From Aurantimonas sp036549475 (GTDB taxonomy: Bacteria > Pseudomonadota > Alphaproteobacteria > Rhizobiales > Rhizobiaceae), in NCBI RefSeq assembly GCF_036549475.1, contig NZ_JAZHLI010000014.1:1-64000 (forward strand): a DNA stretch of 64,000 nucleotides, in the 5' to 3' direction. A program made the position numbers and the translations under genes. The stretch's first letter is position 1, and the number at the start of each line of letters is the position of its first letter. Under the pieces are notes generated by a model, which searched no databases, was not told the origin of the DNA, and saw only the letters and a program-made list of their open reading frames with translations. This document shows, in pieces, positions 57,023-64,000 of this stretch.

Positions 57023-58447
57023 TCAGCTCTTCGCCGGTTCGGGCGTATCGCGACCTTCGAGCGAAGGCGACGGCGTGATGCCCGCCGACCGCGTGGGCTG
57101 ATGCGGCGGCGTGTCCTCCTCGAACGGTGTCGGCGCCTTCCCCATCAGGCGCAGGATGTAGAATGTTCCGGCACCGAACAGCAGGAAATAGACAACGATG
57201 AAGGCAACAAGCGAGGTGCCGACCGCTTCTGCGGCGACCGGGGAATGACTCTCGGAGGTCCGCAGCAGGCCATAGACAGTGAAAGGCTGGCGGCCGACCT
57301 CGGTGGTGATCCAGCCGGCGACGACGGCGACGAACCCCATGGGTCCCATGGCGAGCATCGCCCGCTGCAGCCACGTGCTGGAATAGAGCGAACCGCGATA
57401 GCGCTTGAACAGGGACCACAGGCCGATGCCCAGCATGGCGAAGCCGATCGCCACCATCACCCGGAAGCTCCAGAACACGATGGTGGCGTTCGGCCATTCG
57501 TCGCGCGGGAAGGCGTCGAGGCCCTGCACTTCGCCGTCGAGCGAATGGGTGAGAATGAGCGAGCCGAGATAGGGCACGTCGACGGCGTAGTCGGTGCGCC
57601 CCGTCTCCATGTTGGGGATGCCGAACAGGGTCAGCGGCATCGAGCCGTCCCTGTTGGTCTCGAAATGTCCTTCGATGGCGGCGATCTTCGCGGGCTGGTG
57701 CTCCAGCGTGTTCACGCCGTGGAAGTCGCCGGCGACGATCTGCATCGGCGCGACGAGGGTCGCCATCCAAAGGGACATCGAGAACATCAGTCGCGCATGG
57801 GCATTGCCGCGGTCGCGCAGCAGATGGAAGGCCGCAACCGCACCGACCACGAAGGCCGTGGTGAGATAGGCGGCGAGCACCATGTGGACCAGGCGGTAGG
57901 GGAAGGACGGGTTGATGACGATCGCCCACCAGTCCTCGGGTACGAACTGGCCGACATCGTTGATGCCGTAGCCTGCCGGCGTGTGCATCCAGGAATTGAC
58001 CGAGAGGATCCAGAAGGCGGAAAAGCAGGTTCCAACCGCCACGACCAGGGTGGCGGCAAAGTGCAGCTTGGGGCCGACGCGCTTCTGCCCGAACAGCATG
58101 ATGCCGAGGAAGCCGGCTTCGAGGAAGAAGGCCGACAGCACCTCGTAGGCCATCAGCGGGCCGAGAATCGGCCCGGTCTTGTCGGAGAATACCGACCAGT
58201 TCGTGCCGAACTGGTAGCTCATGGTGATGCCCGATACGACGCCCATGCCGAAGCTGAGCGCGAAGATCTTCACCCAGAAGTTGAAGGTCTCCATGTAGAT
58301 CGCCCGGCCGGTTGCCAGGAACAGACCCTCCAGCACCGCGAGATATGAGGCGAGGCCGATCGTGAAGGCCGGAAAGATGATGTGGAAGGAGACGGTGAAG
58401 GCGAACTGGATGCGCGCCAGAAGGACCGGGTCGAAACCTTCGAACAT
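57023..58447 (-). CDS. cydA: Cytochrome bd-type quinol oxidase subunit I (CIO-like)
   Basis: Heme-bearing subunit I, 474 residues. N-terminal ARIQFAFTVSFHIIFPAFTIG includes the axial His of heme b595; GWITTEVGRQPF is the signature after the quinol loop. The Q-loop region is short compared with the E. coli protein (522 residues), which places it with short-loop, cyanide-insensitive-type oxidases. First gene of cydA-cydB-DUF2474. No cydDC transporter is nearby. The 215-base divergent gap to the kinase gene shows no clear FNR-type box. Confidence 0.95.
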   Translation of the reverse strand: MFEGFDPVLLARIQFAFTVSFHIIFPAFTIGLASYLAVLEGLFLATGRAIYMETFNFWVKIFALSFGMGVVSGITMSYQFGTNWSVFSDKTGPILGPLMAYEVLSAFFLEAGFLGIMLFGQKRVGPKLHFAATLVVAVGTCFSAFWILSVNSWMHTPAGYGINDVGQFVPEDWWAIVINPSFPYRLVHMVLAAYLTTAFVVGAVAAFHLLRDRGNAHARLMFSMSLWMATLVAPMQIVAGDFHGVNTLEHQPAKIAAIEGHFETNRDGSMPLTLFGIPNMETGRTDYAVDVPYLGSLILTHSLDGEVQGLDAFPRDEWPNATIVFWSFRVMVAIGFAMLGIGLWSLFKRYRGSLYSSTWLQRAMLAMGPMGFVAVVAGWITTEVGRQPFTVYGLLRTSESHSPVAAEAVGTSLVAFIVVYFLLFGAGTFYILRLMGKAPTPFEEDTPPHQPTRSAGITPSPSLEGRDTPEPAKS

Positions 58448-58662
58448 GGCTCTGCCTTCAACTTGTTCCGTGTCTTCGATGCACCGGAGATGGTCGCCGC
58501 AGCGATGGTAGGGTAGGCCTCTGCGACCATTTTGCCAGCGCTGCAGGGCGTTTCCGCTCCGCTTTCTTCATGCCCAACTCTGCTTTGCCGTCGGCCACGA
58601 CGCGCTTTCGCCGCGGCGTTCTTCTGTTATGGATGCCGCCACAGCACAAGGGAGGGGACGGC

Positions 58663-59979
58663 ATGGATGAGAGACGATCGCTGGAGGAACTGACGGGCAT
58701 CTTCGATGCGGCCGTCGCCGCGGCGCATCCCAAGAGCATGCTGGCCGCGCACCTGCCGCCGCCGCCACCCGGCCGCATCGTCGTGCTTGCCGCCGGCAAG
58801 GCCGCAGCCTCGATGGCCGCCGCCGCCGTCGCCCACTACACGCAGACCCATGGTGTTCCTGCCGAGCGCCTCGTCGGCATCGCGGTGACCCGCGACGGTT
58901 ACGCCCTCCACGCAGGGCCGATCCCGGTGGTGGAGGCCGGACACCCGATGCCGAACGCCGCCGGCCTGGCGGCAACCGCGCGGGTCGTGGATCTCGCCGA
59001 ATCCGCCGGAGCGGACGATCTCGTCCTGGCGCTGATCTCCGGAGGCGGCTCGGCGAACTGGCTGCTGCCGGCCGACGGTGTTTCGCTGGCCGACAAGCAG
59101 GCAGTGACGAAGGCAATGCTGCGCAGTGGCGCCGGCATCGGCGAGATCAATTGCGTGCGCAAGCATCTGTCGCGGATCAAGGGCGGCCGGCTGACCGATG
59201 CCTGCGGTGAGGCCCGGCTCGTGACGCTGGCGATCTCAGACGTGCCCGGCGACGATCCGAGCGTCATCGCCTCCGGCCCGACTGTACCGGACGCGACGAC
59301 CCTGGCCGATGCACGGGCGATCATCGCCAGGCGCGCGATCGACCTGCCGGCCTCCTGCCGCGCCGCGCTCGAGGATCCGGCGAACGAGACGCCGAAGCCG
59401 GGCGATCCGGTCTTCGCCCGCGCCGAATACCGGATCGTCGCGACCCCGGCCGCGTCGATCGAGGCGGCGGCACGCGCGGCCGAACGCCTCGGCTACCGGG
59501 TGGTCAGCCTGGGGGCCGATGTGGAAGGGGAAGCGCGCGAGGTGGCGGCTGACCACGCGCGCATGGCGCTGGACGCCGCCACGGGAGACGACCGCGTGGC
59601 CATCCTGTCGGGCGGCGAGCTGACGGTGACGATCCGCGGCGAGGGTCGCGGCGGGCCGAACCAGGAATATGCGCTGGCGCTGGCGATCGCGCTTGACGGT
59701 GCTCCCGGCATCGTGGCCCTGTCGGGCGACACCGACGGCACGGACGGCGGCACCGGCCTTGCCAGCGATCCGGCCGGCGCCTTTGTCCTGCCGGGCACGC
59801 TGGCCAAGGCGGCAGCGGCCGGCATCGACGCCCCTGAAGCCCTGACGGCGAACGATTCGACCGGGTTCTTCGAGGCCATCGGCGGACTCTTCGTGCCAGG
59901 CCCCACCCACACCAATGTCAACGATTGCCGGATCATCCTGGTCGATCCGGCCGCAGCGGCGGGCGGGAGGCCGGCATGA
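58663..59979 (+). CDS. Glycerate 2-kinase, MOFRL family
   Basis: A 438-residue kinase of the GckA/TtuD (DUF4147-MOFRL) family that phosphorylates D-glycerate to 2-phosphoglycerate; older names are hydroxypyruvate reductase. Features are VLAAGKAAASMA near residue 45, ALISGGGSANWLLPADG, NCVRKHLSRIKGG and the C-terminal NDSTGFFEAIGGLFVPGPTHTNVND. AAGGGAGGGG lies just before ATG 58663, which decides the start over an ATG ten codons upstream. Its stop overlaps the start of the isomerase gene (ATGA). Confidence 0.93.
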   Translation: MDERRSLEELTGIFDAAVAAAHPKSMLAAHLPPPPPGRIVVLAAGKAAASMAAAAVAHYTQTHGVPAERLVGIAVTRDGYALHAGPIPVVEAGHPMPNAAGLAATARVVDLAESAGADDLVLALISGGGSANWLLPADGVSLADKQAVTKAMLRSGAGIGEINCVRKHLSRIKGGRLTDACGEARLVTLAISDVPGDDPSVIASGPTVPDATTLADARAIIARRAIDLPASCRAALEDPANETPKPGDPVFARAEYRIVATPAASIEAAARAAERLGYRVVSLGADVEGEAREVAADHARMALDAATGDDRVAILSGGELTVTIRGEGRGGPNQEYALALAIALDGAPGIVALSGDTDGTDGGTGLASDPAGAFVLPGTLAKAAAAGIDAPEALTANDSTGFFEAIGGLFVPGPTHTNVNDCRIILVDPAAAAGGRPA

Positions 59980-60659
59980 AGCGCTCGCGCGTCAACGAGA
60001 TCCTGCGGGAGGCGGATTCCTACATCCGCTCCTTCGGCTATGCCATGCCGCCATTCGCCTATCTCTCGCCGGCCGAGATGAAGGCACGCCGGGGCGAACT
60101 CGCGACCATCGTCGACCGCCGGCTGGGCTGGGACGTGACCGATTACGGCAAGGGCGACTACGACCGGCTGGGGCTGTTCCTGTTCACCGTGCGCAACGGC
60201 GACGCGGCGGACCTGAAGGCCGGCCGCGGCATGCTCTATGCCGAGAAGATCATGATCTCCCGGCAGGACCAGCTTTCGCCGATGCATCGCCACATCGTCA
60301 AAGCCGAGGACATCATCAATCGCGGTGGCGCCCGGCTGGCGCTGCAGATGCACGAGAGCGCGCCGGACGGCTCCGTCGACGAGAGCGCCGGGGTCACCGT
60401 CGTGACCGACGGCATCACCCGGCGGCTGCCTGCGGGCGGCGTCCTGACCCTGGCGCCGGGCGAGAGCGTGACGCTGCTGCCTGGCAACTGGCACGCCTTC
60501 TGGGGCGAGGGCGGCGACGTCCTGATCGGCGAGGTCTCGACGGTGAACGACGATCTCACCGACAATGTCTTTCGCGAGCCGCTCGGCCGGTTTTCCGAAA
60601 TCGAGGAAGACGAGGATCCGATGCTGCTGCTGGTATCGGACTACGACAAGTGGCTCTGA
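59976..60659 (+). CDS. D-lyxose/D-mannose isomerase family protein
   Basis: A 227-residue cupin-fold sugar isomerase. The metal-binding motif is MHRHIVKAEDIINRGGARL, with further ligands in LLPGNWHAFWGE. GGGAGG lies five bases before ATG 59976 and the start overlaps the kinase stop. The family interconverts D-lyxose with D-xylulose and D-mannose with D-fructose. Pairing with glycerate 2-kinase suggests breakdown of an unusual sugar or sugar acid that ends in glycerate (inference). No transporter is adjacent. Confidence 0.87.
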   Translation: MKRSRVNEILREADSYIRSFGYAMPPFAYLSPAEMKARRGELATIVDRRLGWDVTDYGKGDYDRLGLFLFTVRNGDAADLKAGRGMLYAEKIMISRQDQLSPMHRHIVKAEDIINRGGARLALQMHESAPDGSVDESAGVTVVTDGITRRLPAGGVLTLAPGESVTLLPGNWHAFWGEGGDVLIGEVSTVNDDLTDNVFREPLGRFSEIEEDEDPMLLLVSDYDKWL

Positions 60660-60856
60660 ACGGTCTGTAGTCCGGCTTTCGGGCAGCGCGGCGGCCGGCG
60701 CCGGGCGAAAGGGGACGCCAGCCTGTGGACAGGCGGTCGTCGCCTCGACTCCCGCCGGGGCGCGCGTGATAGGTTCGCCTCTCGTCCCCCGACGACCGGA
60801 CCGCGCCGTCATGGCGGGCGGTCGCTCACGACATCGCCAGCACCGAAAGGCCTGCA

Positions 60857-62416
60857 ATGACCGTTGCCGTCGATCTCGGCACGACCCAAACCGGCGAACC
60901 GGCGGAGCTCGACCTCGAGGAGCTGCTGTCGACGCGCCTGCTCGTCCAGGGCAATTCCGGTTCCGGCAAGTCGCATCTTCTGCGCCGCCTCCTGGAGCGC
61001 AGCGCGGACTGGGTGCAGCAGGCGGTGATCGACCCGGAAGGCGACTTCGTCTCCCTGGCCGAGCGCTATGGCCATGTCGTCGTCGATGCCAATCGCACCC
61101 CGGCGGAGCTGACGCGGATCGCGCGGCGCATCCGTGAGCATCGCGCCTCGGTGGTCCTCGATCTGGAAGGGCTCGATGCCGAGGTGCAGATGATGTGTTC
61201 GGCTGCCTTCCTGAACGGGCTGTTCGATGCCGACCGCGCGCACTGGTATCCGATGCTGATCGCCGTCGACGAGGCGCATCTCTTCGCCCCCGCCATGTCG
61301 GGCGAGCATTCCGAGGAAGCCCGGCGCGCCTCGCTGGGCGCCATGACCAATCTGATGTGCCGCGGCCGCAAGCGCGGCCTGGCCGGCGTCATCGCCACCC
61401 AGCGCCTGGCCAAGCTGGCCAAGAACGTCGCCGCCGAGGCCTCTAACTTCCTGATGGGGCGGACCTTTCTCGACATCGACATGCAGCGTGCCGCCGATCT
61501 CCTCGGCATGGACCGCCGCGCCGCCGAGCGTTTCCGCGACCTGGAGACCGGCAATTTCGTCGCGCTCGGGCCTGCCCTGTCGCGGCGGCCGATGCCGATC
61601 CGCATCGGGCCGGTGGAAACGGCGGGCCGCAGCGGGCGGCCGTCGCTGATGCCGCTGCCGGAAACGCCGCGCGAGGCGATGGAGGACCTGATCTTCACCG
61701 CCACCGAGGAGGACAAGGTCGCTGAACGCCGCGCCATGGAGCGGCCGCAGCCCCATGCGGCATCGCGGATCGAGGGCACTGCGGCTGCCATCGCCACGCG
61801 CGAGCTGCTGGAGCGCGTCGCCGCTGCCCCGTCGGTGTCGGAGCGCCACGAGCCGGTGGACGACGATCCACGCTCGCCGGAAGATCGCGCCGCCGCAGTC
61901 GACGCGATCTTCGCCGAGATGCTGCAGGACCCCGATGCCGCCTTCCGGCCGGTGCCGGTGCTCTATCAGGACTTCCTGACCCATTGCCGGCTGAAGCGTC
62001 TTCGCGGCGCCGAGACCGACATGGCGGCCTTTCGCCGTCGTCTGTCGCTGGCCCGCGCCGGGGTTTCCAGCGAGACCGACGACGAGGAATGGCAGGGTGT
62101 GGTCGATCGCGCCGGCGAACTGCCCGAGGAGATGCAGGGCGTCTTCATGATGCTGGCGCGCGCGGCGCGCGAGGAAGCCGAATGTCCCGGGGACGAAGCA
62201 CTCGCCCACGCCTATGGCAGCCATTCGCCGTCGCGCGGGCGGTTTCTCCTGTCCTTCATGGCCGAGCGCGGCCTGATCACGGCGGAGGCCGATTTCCGCG
62301 GCAACCGCGTCGTCGGCATCACCGGCACGGACTGGCGGACCAGGCTGCCGCAGGTCAAGCTGGATGCGGCCGACGAGGCGCGCGCGCGGCGGGCTGCACG
62401 GCTGTCACGCGGCTGA
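60857..62416 (+). CDS. HerA/DUF87-type P-loop ATPase, orphan
   Basis: A 519-residue ATPase with Walker A GNSGSGKSH (residues 32-40) and Walker B YPMLIAVDEAHLF, of the HerA/FtsK-related DUF87 class. The RGRKRGLAGVIATQRLAKL stretch is a sensor-like segment with an Arg finger region. Residues after about 330 form a variable helical part. In archaea HerA pairs with the nuclease NurA, but none is adjacent here. AAAGG precedes ATG 60857. The function in Hyphomicrobiales is unknown; DNA translocation or end processing is a family-based guess. Confidence 0.85.
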   Translation: MTVAVDLGTTQTGEPAELDLEELLSTRLLVQGNSGSGKSHLLRRLLERSADWVQQAVIDPEGDFVSLAERYGHVVVDANRTPAELTRIARRIREHRASVVLDLEGLDAEVQMMCSAAFLNGLFDADRAHWYPMLIAVDEAHLFAPAMSGEHSEEARRASLGAMTNLMCRGRKRGLAGVIATQRLAKLAKNVAAEASNFLMGRTFLDIDMQRAADLLGMDRRAAERFRDLETGNFVALGPALSRRPMPIRIGPVETAGRSGRPSLMPLPETPREAMEDLIFTATEEDKVAERRAMERPQPHAASRIEGTAAAIATRELLERVAAAPSVSERHEPVDDDPRSPEDRAAAVDAIFAEMLQDPDAAFRPVPVLYQDFLTHCRLKRLRGAETDMAAFRRRLSLARAGVSSETDDEEWQGVVDRAGELPEEMQGVFMMLARAAREEAECPGDEALAHAYGSHSPSRGRFLLSFMAERGLITAEADFRGNRVVGITGTDWRTRLPQVKLDAADEARARRAARLSRG

Positions 62417-62438
62417 CCGGCACCCGTTCCGGCCCCGG

Positions 62439-63020
62439 CTAGAGCGGCACGCCGAGAAGTCGCAGGGTCCCGATCACAAAGCCGTCGTCGATCGCCAGGC
62501 TGATGGCGACCTCGAAGGCGATTGCGAGGAGTACGCTCGCCCAGACCGGCAGGCTGGTGGCCGCCAGGAAGCCTGCGACGACGAAGATCGTGTCACCGGC
62601 CGCATTGAGGATGGAATCGCCGCGATAGTCGGGCGCATCAGGCGATACGGCGAAGAGGGCGATCAGGAAGGGCGTGTTCTCCATCGCTTCCCACATCGCG
62701 CTGGAGGCGATCGCGATGACCAGCTTCGCACCGATCGACCAATGCGGCTTCATCCATGTGATGAAGCCGAACAGCGCCATGCCGAAGACGACGTGAAGCC
62801 CGGAATACCAGTCGGAGAATTGCTGGCTGTTCTCCTCCGGCGACAGGTCGCCCTGCCAGAATTCGATGTTGCCGCACGGACAGACGAGCGGGCGACCCAG
62901 GGCCGTCAGCCACGCAACCATGGCCAGGACGATCAGGAGGATGGCTACGATCTGCCCGGCCGTGGTCGCCATGAAGCCGGCGCCCGGCTGCCGGGGCGCC
63001 GAAAGGCCCGTGTCGCTCAA
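62439..63020 (-). CDS. UPF0314 (DUF2585) membrane protein
   Basis: An inner-membrane protein of the UPF0314/DUF2585 family, about 193 residues from TTG 63020 (SDTGLSAPRQ) or 177 from ATG 62972 (MATTAGQIV). The TTG form is used because its length matches the family and leaves a short cytoplasmic start before the first helix; neither start has a good ribosome site. Conserved parts are VCPCGNIEFWQGD, ENSQQFSDWYSGLHVVFGM and WEAMENTPFLI. Function unknown. Convergent with the ATPase gene. Confidence 0.85.
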   Translation of the reverse strand: MSDTGLSAPRQPGAGFMATTAGQIVAILLIVLAMVAWLTALGRPLVCPCGNIEFWQGDLSPEENSQQFSDWYSGLHVVFGMALFGFITWMKPHWSIGAKLVIAIASSAMWEAMENTPFLIALFAVSPDAPDYRGDSILNAAGDTIFVVAGFLAATSLPVWASVLLAIAFEVAISLAIDDGFVIGTLRLLGVPL

Positions 63021-63238
63021 GGCCGGCCCGCCGGGTGGCCAGGATGGCGTGCGCGGTTGTCGCGGTCCGTCGTGGCGGCGTTGGCGTCTGGGACCGGAAG
63101 TGGCATGGATGGCATGGGGCTGAAACGTGGTAGCAGGCGGGGCGGGCGATCTTGCAGGCCCGGCGATCTGCCGGACTGGGAGACAAGGTGCCGCAATTCT
63201 GTCGACAATCAAGCAGAACCGCACGCGATTCCGCGCCG

Positions 63239-64000
63239 ATGGCTCACTTCGCGCTGATCTGCCCACCTTACTACAGCCATCTGCAAGTCTTCGCCGTCCT
63301 CGGCGCGGAACTGGTCCGGCGCGGACACCGGGTCACCTTCGTCGTCAACGCCGGCGCAGGCACGCTCCTTGCTGCGAAGACTTCTGCGGGAATCGCTATC
63401 CGTGAGGCGGGCGAGGGCGGCCCGGACCGGCTTGCCGCGATCATCGCCCGGGCGGCGCGGCCGAACGGTCCGCTCGGCATCCTGCGTACGGTCTCCGATG
63501 CCGCCGGCCTGACCGACGAACTCTGCCGTATCGCCCCCGACATCCTGCGCGAGATCGGCGCGACCGCCATCGTCGGCGACCAGATGGAGCCGGCCGCCGG
63601 CCTCGTCGCCGACCATCTCGGCCTGCCCTTCGTTTCGGTGGCCGCCGCCCTGCCGGTGCATGCCGATCCGACCGTCCCGCTGCCCTTCCTGGGGTGGCCA
63701 TACGATCCCAGCGACAAGGGGCTGAAGCGCAATCGCGGCGGCGAATGCGTCGCCAACCTGCTGATGACCTCGCAGCGGCGAAATATCGCCGGCTGGGCGG
63801 CGCGCTTCGGCCTTGCCCAGCGCGCCACGCTGGCCGACTGCCTGTCGCCCCGCGCCCAGATCTCGCAACTCGTTCCGGGATTCGACTTTCCGCGCGCGGC
63901 AGACCCGCATCGGCATGCCGTCGGGCCGATCCGCCCGCCTGACGACGGCCCGCCCAGCCTGCCGGCCGGTCTCGACGATCGGCTCGATCCGGACCGACCG
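63239..64000 (+). CDS. MGT/CrtX-like glycosyltransferase, 5' part
   Basis: An open frame of 254 codons running off the right edge without a stop. It begins MAHFALICPPYYSHLQVFAVL, followed by LVRRGHRVTFVVN, the N-terminal Rossmann region of GT1 glycosyltransferases such as zeaxanthin or macrolide glucosyltransferases. DQMEPAAGLVADHLGLPFVSVAAALP is a second typical block. The sugar-nucleotide binding C-terminal half is outside the window. No ribosome site is evident before the ATG. The 218 bases upstream contain no other gene or clear signal. Confidence 0.85.
   Translation, partial: MAHFALICPPYYSHLQVFAVLGAELVRRGHRVTFVVNAGAGTLLAAKTSAGIAIREAGEGGPDRLAAIIARAARPNGPLGILRTVSDAAGLTDELCRIAPDILREIGATAIVGDQMEPAAGLVADHLGLPFVSVAAALPVHADPTVPLPFLGWPYDPSDKGLKRNRGGECVANLLMTSQRRNIAGWAARFGLAQRATLADCLSPRAQISQLVPGFDFPRAADPHRHAVGPIRPPDDGPPSLPAGLDDRLDPDRP

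Overview
The window is a gene-dense, high-GC chromosomal segment with no rRNA, tRNA, CRISPR array, prophage or insertion sequence that I can see. It looks like an alphaproteobacterium of the Hyphomicrobiales (Rhizobiales). The evidence is: a LexA box of the direct-repeat type GTTC-N7-GTTC; EcfG-type stress promoters (GGAAC-N16/17-CGTT); a CIRCE-controlled groES-groEL pair; the gene order pmbA, inositol-monophosphatase family, DUF4170, DUF374 acyltransferase, waaA, lpxK, DUF2093, mutL; and a UPF0314/DUF2585 gene. Genus cannot be fixed from sequence alone.

Layout. 1-2.7 kb: a possible first few codons of modB running off the left edge, a CsbD stress gene with an EcfG promoter, then groES-groEL read leftward under CIRCE. 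2.8-8.1 kb: HAD-IIA phosphatase, ribF and ileS; ileS carries an in-frame insertion and a patch of atypical codon use. 8.2-15.8 kb: a lipoprotein, tadA, an RsuA/RluB pseudouridine synthase with long disordered tails, rsmD, an M16 protease pair and a patatin. 15.8-19.3 kb: topoisomerase IB and a DUF2945 protein, divergent and both with EcfG-like promoters, then a Kef-type antiporter. 19.4-27.3 kb: the conserved block from pmbA to mutL with the lipid A/Kdo genes; an N-joined 89-bp duplication in waaA is almost certainly an assembly artefact. 27.4-38.2 kb: a six-gene glycogen operon (pgi, glgP, glgC, glgA, pgm, glgX) read leftward, with no glgB. 38.4-48.5 kb: a succinate-semialdehyde-type dehydrogenase, a small unknown protein, and tamA-tamB, where TamB is very long because of about eight tandem 100-residue repeats. 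49.0-52.9 kb: a form II CoxSLM-type molybdenum hydroxylase. 53.0-55.9 kb: a radical SAM protein and a UdgX-type uracil-DNA glycosylase behind a LexA box. 55.9-58.4 kb: a cytochrome bd/CIO-type quinol oxidase with a DUF2474 small subunit. 58.7-60.7 kb: glycerate 2-kinase and a D-lyxose isomerase family protein. 60.9-64.0 kb: an orphan HerA/DUF87-type ATPase, a UPF0314 membrane protein and the 5' part of an MGT/CrtX-like glycosyltransferase cut by the right edge.

How it works together. Most genes are housekeeping and are packed into short operons with overlapping stop and start codons. Regulatory sites can be read for three stress circuits: heat shock (CIRCE/HrcA on groESL), general stress (EcfG on csbD, topoisomerase IB and probably DUF2945) and DNA damage (LexA on the radical SAM-UdgX pair). 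That last pair is the best candidate for an incompletely described system: an SOS-controlled two-gene unit coupling a radical SAM enzyme of unknown chemistry with a glycosylase that in its studied homolog bonds covalently to uracil sites in DNA.
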